From the NCBI GenBank assembly GCA_944472155.2, contig OX235279.1, forward strand, positions 173,641,868 through 173,705,867: a DNA stretch of 64,000 bases, read 5' to 3'. Both the position numbers and the translations under genes were made by a program. Source of the DNA: Trichobilharzia szidati. Lineage: Eukaryota; Platyhelminthes; Trematoda; Strigeidida; Schistosomatidae. Numbering within the stretch: position 1 is the stretch's first letter; each line of letters opens with the position of its first letter. Of the stretch, positions 11,992 through 23,539 are shown in pieces. The notes beneath the pieces were generated by a model that searched no databases, was not told where the DNA came from, and saw only the letters and a program-made list of their open reading frames with translations.

Positions 11992-12477
11992 TCAATGTGA
12001 TGTAGATTCTGCATAGACATTTTCTATGCTTGATGAAGCAGTAGGCGGTGTTACCGAAGTAACGCTGGAAGTGGCCACTTCATCCGCGGAAGAACAAAGG
12101 TTGCTTGAATCTTTACCATGTACCGAACTGATTGAATCAGAAGAAGTACTTGTGCCAGTCACAGTGGAAGTGCATACTGACTGCAAACCATCTGAATTGT
12201 TGGACAACTGACAGCTGGAGTCAGCGTCAACGAGGCGAGTGTTTCCACGAGCAACTGACACTTGGTCTACAACGTTCACATGGCTAGCGTCATGAGTAGC
12301 TGTAAAACTGGGTGTTCGAGAACTGTTGTAACACGGGTCGATATTATACTGGGCATTGGCTTCCAGTGAATCAACAGGTTCCGGTTTGATTATCAGTGTA
12401 AGACTATTGTCATCTAAAGTGCTCCTGTGGTCTTTGGTACGATGAAGTCGCCTGGCAACATAAAGTAAATGGATCAT
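11992..12477 (-). pseudogene. Serine/threonine-rich frame of unknown origin, possible captured host exon
   Basis: An open frame of 161 codons. It starts ATGATCC directly after an acceptor-like CCACTTTAG and begins MIHLLYVARRLHRTKDHRST. Further on it has IIKPEPVD, a possible SUMO-site pattern, and a long Ser/Thr-rich tail. The first 28 or so codons are duplicated in the left arm (about 11820-11886, plus strand) with a 9-bp difference. I recognise no domain. The composition and the acceptor site suggest a host coding exon caught in the inverted duplication, but a repeat-derived frame cannot be excluded. Confidence 0.35.
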
Positions 12478-12859
12478 CTAAAGTGGCGAAACAATACAAT
12501 TATAAAGAAGTTTGCACGGATATCACACAGTAGTGAGTAACTCACAGTTGAAATAATTCACGAACAAATGAAGTTCACACCTCAATACGTGACTATGAAC
12601 CACAAATTTCACACACACACGATGGTCAATAGGCAACACCATCTGTCGTATCACTTAAAGTAGAACAAGAAGATCTGTCCATCTTCAATTCTTATGCATA
12701 AAACGTGCACTCATACTTTCAATGGCTATGCCTCACAGTCATTAATAAGGATGGAGAGAACTGTTGAGCAGAACATATTTCCTCTGTCGATAGCCAACCA
12801 GATGTCACGTCTACGCAATGTGTAGTGGACCTAGCAGCTAGGTAAGTATTATTATTATT

Positions 12860-13186
12860 ATCATTGTTATTATTATTAGTGCCATTCAGTTTGATGCCAT
12901 CGTTCCAATTAACATTGATCTCTCTCGCAATTTTGTTCTTTCATGTGTCAAATAAACAGAGCTGACGTATATTCACCTGTGTTTATTAAAAGAATATTTT
13001 TTTTTGTTTTGTGTGCGTGTATCACTCTCCATAAGTTGATGTCGAACTACTCACGAAAGCGTAAAAAATCTTTTCCATTTTTTTGTATTCCCATAGTGTT
13101 ATGTAGCATTATAATTATTTTTCTTCTCACAATTGTACTGCAAATCGTCAGTAGCAGTCCCTCCGGGCTTCTAAGAGGGGGAGCCG
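12860..13186 (+). other. Gypsy 3' untranslated region and polypurine tract (second copy)
   Basis: Repeats 10200-10573 with small indels and ends in the same purine tract before the outer 3' LTR. Confidence 0.75.
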
Positions 13187-13643
13187 TGTGGCGGCCTAAA
13201 AGCATATCAAATTATATGTTCACCAAAAAATAAGGAATTCAACCTTGGACCTTAAACCGTGCGCAAAAGAAAAAATCAGTTGCTCTCTCTCCGGCGGCCA
13301 CCTCAGCACATCTGCCGACCAACTCTGTCTCGCACTGGTTGACATCCCCATCAAGAGCTTGGCTCCTATCTGCTTTACCCTACGCGGAGACTTTCGACGG
13401 TTGACAGCTCTAAGGTGTAGTGGAGGATTTGTATAATCAAGAAAAGGACAATTACATCCCCATAATTTCGTACGTCTATAATTTGTGTATTTTGTGACTA
13501 TTATAGTTTTTCTTCAAATAACCTCAGTCCTTTTTGTGTATATTAACTTAAGTGAACTGCATATCTTATATATACGTATTTGTCAGTACCTGTTCTGTCC
13601 TTTTAATTGTGTGTATACTTACTTAGCTGCTAGGTCCACCACA
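13187..13643 (+). repeat. Gypsy outer 3' LTR
   Basis: Runs from TGTGGCGG to CCACCACA and is followed by the target duplication CGCT (13644-13647). Confidence 0.9.
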
Positions 13644-13705
13644 CGCTGCATGATCGTATAACCTTCATTTAAAGCTGTCCACAGACAGTGCCCTAGCTAC
13701 ATCTG

Positions 13706-14086
13706 TCAGTAAGGAGTTACAGCGACAGCAAAACCCCAGGGAAAAGAAGGGAGCCGCACCCGAGTCTTTGTCCTCTGGTCAGCTATCATTCTGGAATTTT
13801 CACAAGGAAGCTCATAACTACTCAATGGCCGGACACCTCTGTTTGGGTGATTATGGTCATTCGTTATTTTGTAGGCAGTAATCAAATCCCCCCTAAGCCG
13901 ACGGTATCTAAGTGTGAATAGGCCTAATTTCTTTAGCCTTTCATCATATGGTTTGTTTCGGAGACCAACCACTTCTTTTGTCGCCCGTGTTTGGACTCTT
14001 TCCAAGAGCTTGGCGTCTCTTCTTAGCAGTGGTGGTGCCAGAATATTATGCACTTCAGGGTGTGGTCTGACGTGTGTATTGTACAA
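13706..14086 (-). pseudogene. CR1 reverse-transcriptase C-terminus
   Basis: About 126 open codons matching the end of CR1-type polymerases: YNTHVRPH, LLERVQTRATK, YDERLKKLGLFTLRYRRLRGDLI. The copy at 59692-60042 is nearly the same. It is separated from the rest of the RT by the inserted LINE tail at 14087-14450. Confidence 0.75.
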
Positions 14087-14450
14087 CCTTAATAATAATA
14101 ATAATTTGCTTTATTCCAAAACAGTACTTTGATACAGAATGGAATTCTCAGCATTTTACTACAATATTGCATCCAGTTAGTACATTATCAATAAATAGAA
14201 TTCAACATAGATTAAGGAAACCACAGTTCATTATTACAACAATACATTGGCATGTCGGTAGCAAAGGTAAAGCTGAATAGTGTTTGAAGGTGTTAGAAAA
14301 GCTGTCTTATTAAACTGGCGTAAGCGAGAGAAAGAAACAAAGCAGCACATAACGGAAAAAGAAGAGAGAGAGAAAAGGAAAAGAAAGAAAGAAAATGTTG
14401 TACCTATTGATGAGGTGAGTTGGAAAGACGGGTTCCAGTTGTACTACTGA
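14087..14450 (-). mobile_element. 5'-truncated LINE tail inserted in CR1
   Basis: Its minus-strand 3' end is a TTA-repeat at about 14087-14106, preceded by an AATAAAG-like signal. The segment matches the 3' end of the element at 36400-37990. It lies between the RT and C-terminal parts of the CR1 relic. The same insertion is present at 60045-60400, so it predates the duplication of the locus. The upstream limit is approximate. Confidence 0.6.
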
Positions 14451-14646
14451 CTATTTAATGAATTATAGGTGTCACGCCTAGTGCCTAACCTTTGAAGGAG
14501 CTCAGGAGTGAGTGTGTAAAGTGTATGACCGCATATTCCCTCGCTACATCCCCCGTGTAATTTACGCTTGTGTCCATTTTCTCCGTTACAACTAGACCTA
14601 AGTCTCGCTTTGACGTTGTGCAGGACAAGCTTTCATTGCACAGGGT

Positions 14647-15770
14647 TTAACTTGCATTCTGCGTCCTACAGGTGCGTAACTTCACTACTTTGCACTCTTT
14701 CAGGTTGGAAGTCATGCCACTAACCACCGCCCAGTCTTCCAGAAGGTTTAGGCCTGCCTGCAGTCTATCTGAGTCCTCCGGACACTTTATCGCTCTCCAC
14801 ATCTTTACGTCATCAGCGTATAGAAGAGTCAGGCAGCTTAAACGGTATGGTAGATCATTGATAAAAATCGAAACATCAGTGGTCCTAGGATAGAACCCTG
14901 TGACGTCACTGATGACGAGCTGTGGCAAGATGATCGAACTCGATTGACCTTAGTGCAAAATTGCCTTTCAGCTAGGTAGTCCTTTAACCATGACAGAAGT
15001 GGCTTACCTATACCTGTCTGACTTATTTTGTGTAGGAGAAGGTCATGATGAACTGTGTCAAATGCCTTCTTGAAGACTAAGAAGACCACATGGATCGGAA
15101 TATTCACGTCCCACCAAAAGGTTCGAAGCTGATAGCAGGTTTGTTACACAGGATCTGCCGTTCATTAAACCATGTTGCGCTTCATATAGTCCAGTATTGC
15201 AATCAAAGTGCTCCCTGATGTGCTGATCAGTAATATTTTCCATTACCACTGATACCACTGGGAGTAGCGTACCAGTCTATAACTGGGAGCATTTTTCCTG
15301 TTTGAAAATCGGAGAAATGATGGCTCTTTTCCACTCACTGAGCAGTTTCCCCGAATCCATGGAGTGTTGGAACAAGTCGCATATGGGCCCACAGAGAGCT
15401 TCGGTGCACTAATTAAAAACAGATGGCCTGATGTCGTCACAACCTGGGGACTTCACAGGTGTGAGACGCTGTAGCTTCCCTAGCACTATTGCCGGGTTAT
15501 TTGGGGAGTAGCCACTAGGTCCTCCTCCTCTGAAATGGTAGTGCCACCATTTTGGTCCTTACCGGTTTGACTGTTTGGCGAAGGTCAAACTGAATGTTTC
15601 CGCCATCTCCAGACTAGTGAGGTATTGATCGTCCGGACCTACGAAGGCAACTGCACCCTGGTTGGTTGGTTTTCTCTCCGACATTAATCGGTACCGGCTT
15701 CTGGGGTTCGCCAAGTTGTTTTTGACAAGGCTGGTCTGAAATGGCTTCCTGCCACTCCTGATTCTCACGT
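14647..15770 (-). pseudogene. CR1 reverse-transcriptase core, frameshifted
   Basis: Fragments read QHGLMNGRSCVTNLL, NIPIHVVFLVFKKAFDTVHHDLL, then a SQGSILGPL block, and [12 protein letters not shown] with the catalytic YADD. The paralogue at 60.6-61.0 kb still has one T that is missing here near 14870, so the frame there is open longer. The gene is not functional. Confidence 0.75.
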
Positions 15771-16089
15771 TGCACTGTATTCTAAGTTCCAGGTATGCGT
15801 CGTGGTCGGTCTGACTCTTGGATATTCGCCATGTAGACCAAGCCTTCCGCTTTGCTTGCAGAATACGTTGCGTACCTCTCTTCAGCCACGATGACTTTCT
15901 TTTGGGCTGTGTTGTGACTAGGGGGATGGTACCCTAGATTGCTATGTGAATGATCTCTTTTACCATTTCCACCGATAACTCATGCCATTCGATGAGTCAT
16001 TCTGTATCGGACAAAAACCTCCGCATTTCAGCATAGTCCGCAGCTGACAGTGGGTCTCACAACCTCAGTTTGTTGTGGGGTAGTTGACG

Positions 16090-16689
16090 TTACGTTGTCT
16101 GCTGGTAGAGAACATGATATTGGGGATAGTTGGCCGATTCCGATAGGACCTTCCCGTTGTAGGTTTTTTCCGTGGATTCAGGTAGGACACTTAGGCGACA
16201 CAGACTGTTATTCTGGGGACTGCATAGCCCTAGTGCCACTGAGTCTTGGGGACGTATTAAAGCCTCAGTTTGCTGCCTTCCGATGGTTTGGGGTCTGCTT
16301 TCGCTGCATCGGATATGTCCTCCCATTTTCGCCTTGGTCTCATACCTCCGTTGAAGTGCTATTGCCAACTGCTCTGGGGAGTTGAATGTGACACTTAGCA
16401 GCTTTGGAGAGCTAATCAGTGTGAGATAAGCGAATCGAGGTAGTCGGAAAATGGAGATTGCTCCAGAAGCACCAAGGGCCATCTGAGATGACAACCATCT
16501 CCATTGCTGTACGTCATGCATGTGTTTTTCACAAGCGGCGCCTGTTTCCAGCTCCGGAACATCGTGTACGACCATAGAGGTGAAAGGCATCAGTTCTGGC
16601 GACTCCTTCGCCATTTGTGTGTTAGCCCATGGTCTGTCATGTCTCACCCTTATACTAGAACTTCTGTCGATGGCTAGTACCTGAGCCAT
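16090..16689 (-). pseudogene. CR1 ORF1-like nucleic-acid-binding fragment
   Basis: About 199 codons. A block with VVHDVPE, HDVQQWRWLSSQM, IFRLPR and SPKLLSVTFNSPEQLAIAL lines up in layout with the ORF1 of the CR1 copies at 29.3 and 45.7 kb (IVGNLEDS..RLLKVVLGSPDERNHLL). That suggests an RNA-binding ORF1 protein. The downstream end joins the post-endonuclease linker, so the endonuclease was deleted. Confidence 0.5.
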
Positions 16690-16690
16690 T

Positions 16691-17834
16691 TATATATATG
16701 CATTATTTTGGCAGCTCGAGAATTAAACATGAGTTTGGATACTGAAAGTATAAAAAAAATTGACTTTATAAAAAAATTTTAAAAAAAACAAACTAAAACA
16801 ATAATGATTGTACAGTTTTAGCTTGTAAAAAAATAATGCTTTCGCTCGTAACATCTACAAGCCTGCTCAGTTTCTTGTCAAGATGCTATCCCATGGGCCA
16901 TACACAAGTTCGCCAGACATCCTACAGGTCACCATATTCAACAGGTTCTAATCCTTCTAGCCATTTCTCTCTAAAATGTCACTTATATACTTCACGATAA
17001 TCCTTCTACCTAATTACTATTATACTCTATTTTATCTCAACTTCCTAGGCCTTTAGTAAAGCTGAAATTTACTCTTTTGTTTTTCTTTTTTCTCATTCAC
17101 ACTCTTCTCTCGCATAAAGTTCGGTTGCTCTGATGGTAAAAAAAACATAACAACAGCACTCATGTTTGAGAATAACTTTATTTTCATAGAAAACGTCATA
17201 GTTTTCTACGGTAAGACCAATATGGTTAGCATCATACATTGCAAATGTGCACTATCATATCAAGTACTGTATAGCTTATTCTTGTATTTTTCTTGTAAAT
17301 ATACTTCCAATAATGTATTATTCATGATTGCATTTTATACCACTTTGTAGCTGTGCAGGATTTTCTCCTCTTCCTGAAATAGCGTTCAGGCACGTGGTTG
17401 TCGCTCAACTTCGATGGAAGCCTTCGTGGAAGATTTACAAATTAACAATTATAAGAATCTGTTCCGATTGCTTGTCCTATATAATTCAACAACTTGAACT
17501 TTTAAAAAAAGTGATAATCTTACTATCCCTTGTAAACGTTGTACTTACCTGAATATTGGTTGGCTATCGTATGCCTACAACTACGGGTTGAAAACGAAAC
17601 GAAGTCGATTTTCCTGCGCAACCTGGAGGACTACTGTTTAATTCAATAATGATACGACATGGGTCAGACAATGAGTGTATTTATATATATACATATATTT
17701 AGCTGTTCAAACATTATTAACTTGTAGACAATCTACTATTTGTCATTATATCATGCTTGATCGTGCCTGTAAAAATGGCATGCATTTTCATGTAAATTTA
17801 TGTTTATATGAAAATATAAATTAATATTATTATT
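16691..17834. other. AT-rich stretch, nothing identified
   Basis: A/T runs and a short TA-rich tract near 17680-17700. No domain, RNA gene or clear repeat end seen. Confidence 0.5.
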
Positions 17835-18730
17835 CTTTCGGCCTCTTCGGCAGAGTCCAGTGTAACCCTTGAAGGAGTGGCTTACCCTGAGGCGTTCAGA
17901 CCTAATTTATTGCACAAGTTGGACCACTGTACCTGGTCAAACAGGGCCCGTTGTTCAAGCAAGCTATCCTTGCTCACAGGTACATTAAAAATGATAAGAG
18001 AATTAGACCGACTAACTCCAGACTTAGGTTTGGCCTTTGGCTGCTTGTATTCCTTTGCAGGGTCAGTAACTTTATGCTCCATCAGGTTTTGACCAGCTTT
18101 GCTGTGTTGCCAAGCTTGCTAGTGGATGCAAGTGGTGCTTTGGCCATTCCATCTTTTCCTGATGTTGTGGGCGCAGCCTTGGGACTCTTCACTTTGTGAA
18201 GATTGGCATTTCCAGTCGGCTGGACTGGAGTGTCCTTCTTACTGTCTGTAGCAAGTTTTGGTAGTGTGGTGTTAGCAGGTGGGGAGCTGCATGAGACTGT
18301 GTTGAGACACAAAAGTGGAATGCTGTTTCTGCTATCCTCAGCCAAGCTGTGTGAGACTGTGCCAGGGTGGCAAAGTGGGCAGATTTACCAAAACTATGTG
18401 CATGGGTTATTTGGCACCCCTTTGTCAACGTTTGCGGAAATATTATTCAAATGCTGAGTCAGTTTTATAAACGATGAGACTACATGCCTGACATTCGTCT
18501 CCCTTCCTTGATGACGCTTTCTAGTTTCTGGTCGTTTCTTTTTTTTGCTGTGTTCCACGCACTGGCTTTCAGTGGATGCAAGTGTAGTATCATGTCCACC
18601 TGGTATTGCCTGTACCGTTTCAGTGCTAGACTGTGACAATGCAGGCGTAGTATCAGAACAGGCGAGACCTACACGAGTCTTTAGGATCGGTATGCGAGAC
18701 GGGGTTGATGTCCCTGGGTTTTGCCTTCTC
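17835..18730 (-). pseudogene. CR1-type ORF1 relic
   Basis: Broken frames on the minus strand. 18394-18639 holds a Lys/Arg-rich block (HSKKKKRPETRKRHQ). 18082-18345 is Ser/Thr/Pro/Lys-rich. 17882-18082 ends with SNSLIIFNVPVSKDSLLEQRALFDQVQW, which resembles the opening strand of the ORF1 RNA-binding fold. It probably belongs to a CR1 5' end related to the element just below it. Function would be RNA packaging of the LINE; the copy is decayed. Confidence 0.5.
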
Positions 18731-18959
18731 TGGCTGAAACCCTTGCGACTACAGAGAATGGTGTTTTAGTGTCTTTTCTAAGGCTACTTTCGACAGCCAT
18801 ATTGACAGACTTATGCTATATAAGAATAATAGTGCAACAGTATGTACCCACAATAACAAGAATAAGACTGATTAAGTACGAGATAAGGAAAAGAGTGAGG
18901 ATAAAAGTTATGGCGTTTCAAATTTACCGCGCTTCAGGTTTTCTCGTCTCCACAGGATC

Positions 18960-19470
18960 CTTTAACCAACAGAGCATGTTCCTAATTGAGTTCACGCCAC
19001 TTTTATTCCTGCCTTGTTAAGAATTCTCCGGCGTAAGGTTTCCGAGGTTCCTTCCTTGTATGGAATTACTGCTGATGATTTAGATTCCTTATTGTTGGTG
19101 TTGTCATTATTCTGTGCATACTTGACATGCATTATTATTATTATCACTATCACTACTATCATTATTTATTTTATTTTTACATTTCCTTACATATTTCTTG
19201 ACTAATTTATAAGGGTAATTATTAAGTTTCAAAGTTTCTCTTATATGTATCACTCCCTGTTTTAGATTCTCCTTAGTACTACTTAGTTTTTGTGCTCTGT
19301 CACTTAAACATTTCACCAATCCTACTTTTACTGATATAGGATGAGATGATCGGAAGTCTAAATATCTGTTTGAATGTGTGGGTTTCCTGTAAACACTAGT
19401 GTTTAACTTCCCATCTTCTTTCCTTTTTACGTTGCAATCTAGCATTGGGAGCTCCCCTTCCTGATCTAAT
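18960..19470 (-). mobile_element. Penelope-like element fragment, left arm of an inverted pair
   Basis: The minus strand encodes EGELPMLDCNVKRKEDGKL, then VYRKPTHSNRYLDF and KYVRKCKNKINND, the connector of Penelope-type reverse transcriptases. It continues to about 18960 with the same sequence as the plus-strand copy next to it. Both copies are truncated in the RT. Confidence 0.8.
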
Positions 19471-19474
19471 GTTT

Positions 19475-20440
19475 GCAGGAAACCCACACATTCAAACAGA
19501 TATTTAGACTTCCAATCATCCCATCCTATGTCAGTAAAAATACGATTGGTGAAATGTTCAAATGACAGAGCACAAAAACTAGGTAGTACCAAGGAAAATC
19601 TAAAACAGGAACTGATACACATAAAGGAAGTCTTGAAACTTAATAATTTCCCGGATAAATTAGTCAGGAGATATGTAAGGAAATGTAAAAATAAAATAAA
19701 TAATGATAGTAGCGATAGTGATAATAACAATAATAATAATATTAATGACGACACCAACAATAAGTAATCTAAATCATCAGTAGTAATTCCATACAAGGTA
19801 GAAACCTCGGAAGCCTTACGCAGAATTCTTAACAAGGCAGGAATTAAAGTAGCTGGCATTCAAACCAACCACAAACTCAATTAGAAACAAGCTTTGTCGG
19901 TTGAAGGATCAATCCTGTGGAGCCTTTAAAACAAAGCAATTTAGTTTATCTAATACACTGTAATGATTGCCAGATCAAATATATGGGTCAAACTAGTAGG
20001 ACAGGGACAGTCAGACTAGCCGAACATAAAATCCTGGCAAAATCTAGATTGGTTGACCCGAATAAGATACGAAATCTAGAGAATAGTTCAGCTATACCAC
20101 TCACTACATGCAGTTACACACAACCATACAATAGGATGACAGTTTTAAAATCTAATGTCACAGGGTATAGGGAGAGGTTGATAACAGAAGCCTTGTTTAT
20201 CGAATCAACTGCAAATACATGTAATAGGAATGATTCATCACCTTTCCCAGATATCTGGAAAATTCTACTACCCCAACGACGTCAAATAGCAGAAGACAAA
20301 GAAAACTAAAAAACTCAAGTTTCGAAGTCGTGTGATTACAATTGATATGATTATGAACAATAAATTTTGTTCGAAACATTATCCAGTAAATAATACTGTT
20401 TCTTCACTGTGTGATACATCTAACAAACAAACTAATATGG
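19475..20440 (+). mobile_element. Penelope-like element fragment with GIY-YIG endonuclease, right arm
   Basis: Starts inside the RT connector (RKPTHSNRYLDF) and runs to the element 3' end. The endonuclease part at 19917-20309 reads NLVYLIHCNDCQIKYMGQTSRTGTVRLAEHK, which carries the zinc-coordinating Cys pair and the GIY-YIG-like core of Penelope-like elements. The frame is broken between 19767 and 19917. The 3' tail after 20309 is shared with the copy at 40075-40215. Confidence 0.82.
19917..20309 (+). pseudogene. Penelope-type GIY-YIG endonuclease domain
   Basis: About 130 codons. The core block NLVYLIHC..CQIKYMGQTSRTGTVRLAEHK is followed by RLVDPNKIRNLENSS and a C-terminal tail to QRRQIAEDKEN. 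Such domains nick DNA to prime reverse transcription. A closely related copy is at 39700-40109. Here it is detached from an intact polymerase. Confidence 0.75.
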
Positions 20441-20794
20441 AATTACTTACTACCACAGTGGCCAAGTTTTACACATTTATTTTTTAGACATTTTATAGTA
20501 GTGAGACAACTTTGTGGATGTATGTTTCACTCTTATATTTTTGTCCCTGAGGCCACGAACAAAGTATTGTCAAATGTATTCTTGAAGCATGATTTGATGC
20601 CACAATTACTGGCAGTTGATAATATTATGTATGCGTAATATTCATGATATTTTCTGCACTATTAATGTGCTCCACATTTCAAAAGAAGTGTGAACTACGA
20701 TGACCGAATTTGTCAAATACTTAAATCATGCATGTTAATCATCTAAATGCTTAATTTATGTAAGTGAATTTTATCTGTTGCATTTTTAGGAATG
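20441..20794. other. Unassigned stretch after the Penelope-like tail
   Basis: AT-rich. A 75-codon open frame starts at 20411 but shows no domain. Nothing further supported. Confidence 0.4.
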
Positions 20795-21180
20795 TCGAGT
20801 CGTAATGAGGTCTTTCAGTTAGTTGAATTCGGTGGAAGCAGATGCAGTCGCATTCGGAAAAAGACATCCGAAAAACACTGACGAGTGTTTAACGACTTAT
20901 GACCAGATACATTTGCACAATCAATTATAGTAATTGATTCTACATACAACAGCAAGCGAAGGTAAGTTCGCCCATTCCCTTATAACCCTGCAGATATTCT
21001 TTTTTCCAGTTCGTGGTAACGGATAAATTTGGATGTGAGTGTACAGTTCTGTTTCCTTGAATTGCAGAAGAATTTAGATGCGACGCAGTTTGGACACTGG
21101 GCAGTTTCCGTCGAATAATGGGAGATACTTCCGAAATGAATACTTTCATCTTTGACTGTGCCCAGCCTACACATGTGTAA
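20795..21180 (+). pseudogene. MULE transposase relic, second copy
   Basis: The plus strand encodes IDSTYNS just upstream of a GTAAGT..TTCCAG segment (about 20961-21008), followed by FVVTDKFGCECTV. These equal the first DDE-aspartate exon and the next exon of the complete MULE at 5742-5793, with an intron at the same place. The frame is not kept across the junction and stops follow, so this is a fragment. No terminal repeats were found nearby. Confidence 0.6.
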
Positions 21181-23539
21181 TAAACTTTTCTATCTAATAT
21201 TCATGTGTTCTATTTGTTCTGCATGCGATGGGAGTACGGTATGCTAGACCGGTACTCCCTAGGATATGAACTCGTTACTATACGTAAATGTAATTCTGTA
21301 CGAACACTATCGATCGATATAAGCGGTGAATTATAAGTACTTTAGTCAAGCATCAACGTCTGCCTAAAATAACGCGATTACGTCTTCCAGTCATAGTTAA
21401 ATCTGTTGGGACCAATTACAAAATAACCTAACCTCTGTATTTGATTGAAAAATAAGAATGGAGCTTGGGCACTGCAATTGAGTTCGATTTCGTATAAGGT
21501 TAAGTGTATTCAAAAGTAGTGCATTGCTACTATTTCACTTAAAGCGTGATGTCAATCCATATGATTACGGGTGTTAACGTATAGTGTAAAATGAAGTGTA
21601 CACGAGATGAATAATTGAATAGTTTGAGCTGTAGCAATCGTAGTAAGATTTCGCTGAAGTTGAATTATGCCAACAATTACTTTCTCAGGTCTCATTGATA
21701 AGTCAGCCCTCCATCTCATCATGATGACAAATTTAGTTTCACTCAGATAGAATAAGAAAAATATGGTAAGCAGGATGTTAAATATATTTAATGAAAAATA
21801 ACAAGCAAATATCTTTACACAATTGTGTTTCGCAATTATTTCTCCGATGTCGAGTTGCTGTGACCAGGGTGACTGACGTTACCACACATCTGCAAATAAG
21901 TGAATAAAGTTTATTTTTTAAATCGCTGAAGTTAGAAAAAAATGGTAGTGTAAAAGTTAAACGCTTTATATTTGCCTACCTTTGCTGAAATAGGTTCATT
22001 CTATTTTCTCATTCTTTGGACATAACAGCATTCTCCTGTGATTTTCACTGTCGCACACATTGTTCATCTTCTACAGTATAGCACCAAGCATACAATAATA
22101 ATAATATAATGTCGAATAAACAGGTGTTTACAAGGAATGCGTGCCATTTCTACGGGCAAAATAAGTTAGGCTATAAATTGCAATCGTGAAGTATCATAAA
22201 TTAATACTTTTCAAAAGTTTAGATTGTTCAATTATTGTACAAGCAATTAGAACAGGTTATCATAAATGCTAAAGTGTAAACCCTTCACAATGAACACTGT
22301 ATATTTGGGTAAGTGCTATGCCCTCACGTAATTAAAAGCTATTTCAGGAGGAGAACAACGTCCTGAGAAACTGCAAAATGGCATAAAATACAATTATCGA
22401 TAATGTGTCATTAAAAGTCCACTTACAAGATATTTACGGCAAGTGGCTATAGAGTCCTTGGAATGGTAGTATACATTTGCAATGTTTAATGCCAATCATA
22501 TTGGTGTAAGCATGGAAACTATGACTTTTTCGATGAAAATACAGCTTTGTTGAAACACTGGTGTTGTTGTGTTTCTAATCAAATCAACCAGACTTTAAGC
22601 AAGCAACTAGTAGGCATAAAGAGTAAATCTCAGCTTTAATTAAGACATGTCTAGTTAAGATAAAATGGAGTGTAATAGTGCGCAAATAAAAAGACTATCG
22701 TGAAGTAGATAAGTGATATTTCAGTGAAAGGTGAATTGAAAGATCTACAAGCTTAGAATTCTTAAGACAACCTGACATGTAAGATCTCTCACGAATTTCT
22801 GTAAGGCCTATTGGGTAGCATTGATGTTTTGGCGTCATTCTGAACTTTGGAAAGATGATTTACAAATGTAAAATGTAATAATCATCGAAACTGCAGTAAT
22901 ATTTTCTAGCTGTTCGGAATTTTTCTCCTTTGATGCAGTTTCTTTTCAACAGTTTGCAGTATTCATGGTGAGTTTATAGGAAACTTTATTCCGTCTTCAT
23001 TTTCACCAACTGTCCCTTCACGCACAGTAGCATGCAGTAACTACATACACTTAAGCATTCTAACTTGAACATCACATAATCCCCACAGATAACTTGCTTT
23101 GAAGATGTGAACCATAAGTGCGCCTTCCTTATCCTTTATAGCCACAAGTAATTCATTAAGGATCTCAGAATATCTTAGTGATCTGAAAAGGAATAATTGT
23201 TAAGACTGATATAACTGAAGCAACAGATGTAGTAGTTGTATGATGCAGCTACTATTCGACAGAAAGCTCAGACTAATTTTAAGCAGTCTGACATTTTTGA
23301 AGGACCATCTATACTATTCTTCTTGCCCCAATGCACACTAATATCAACATAATCTGACGCCATGTTATGCACCGAGCAATTACGGTCTTTCGAAATTCCA
23401 TGTGACAATGTAAATTAAACTAGTATTACATCTTCGCCTGAGCAATTTTAACTAAGAACTTCATTGAAATGGATATAATCACCAGGAAATTCAGCAGCTT
23501 GTCTCATTCATCACATGATCTTGTAGTGTACATTGAACC
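21181..23539. other. AT-rich stretch, nothing identified
   Basis: About 2.3 kb without a long open frame, LINE tail or terminal repeat that I can defend. Confidence 0.5.

Larger units (their letters stand above)
10966..12848. repeat. Large inverted duplication inside the gypsy element
   Basis: The left arm (10966-11087 and 11574-11886) is the reverse complement of the right arm (12420-12848), including about 28 bp of the LTR end. The arms are near-identical over about 430 bp. The left arm is interrupted by a 481-bp insert. The single-copy centre (11887-12419) contains the rest of a minus-strand reading frame. The right arm ends directly against an ATT-repeat run at 12849, which is a likely breakpoint. 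Confidence 0.85.
7440..13643 (+). mobile_element. Composite Ty3/gypsy LTR element (CsRn1/Boudicca-like)
   Basis: The outer LTRs (7440-7897 and 13187-13643) begin TGTGGCGG and the right one ends CCACCACA. Both outer ends are bordered by the 4-bp repeat CGCT (7436-7439, 13644-13647). Order: 5' LTR, primer site, gag, integrase, 3' untranslated region, purine tract, inner LTR (10574-10992), an inverted duplication (to 12848), then a second copy of the 3' untranslated region, purine tract and LTR. Protease, reverse transcriptase and RNase H are deleted. The paralogous locus holds only a solo LTR with the same CGCT flanks, which confirms the outer ends. A tRNA-Trp-like primer site is known for CsRn1 and Boudicca. 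Confidence 0.85.
13648..16690 (-). mobile_element. Degraded CR1-clade LINE relic
   Basis: Minus-strand fragments in element order. First comes an ORF1-like frame at 16090-16689. The endonuclease is missing. Then follow the linker (15559-15768), RT fingers (15058-15440), motif A (KKAFDTV, near 15065), and the motif C block [11 protein letters not shown] near 14800. The C-terminal thumb (YNTHVRPHPEV..LLERVQTRATK) is at 13706-14086. Frames are broken by small indels and stops. The segment 13644-15110 is duplicated at 59600-61045. It is the right flank of the gypsy insertion. Confidence 0.8.

Noticed and set aside
13914..14280. Plus-strand frames beside the CR1 relic
   Set aside because: Antisense to the CR1 C-terminus and LINE tail; repeated at 59.9-60.3 kb for the same reason.
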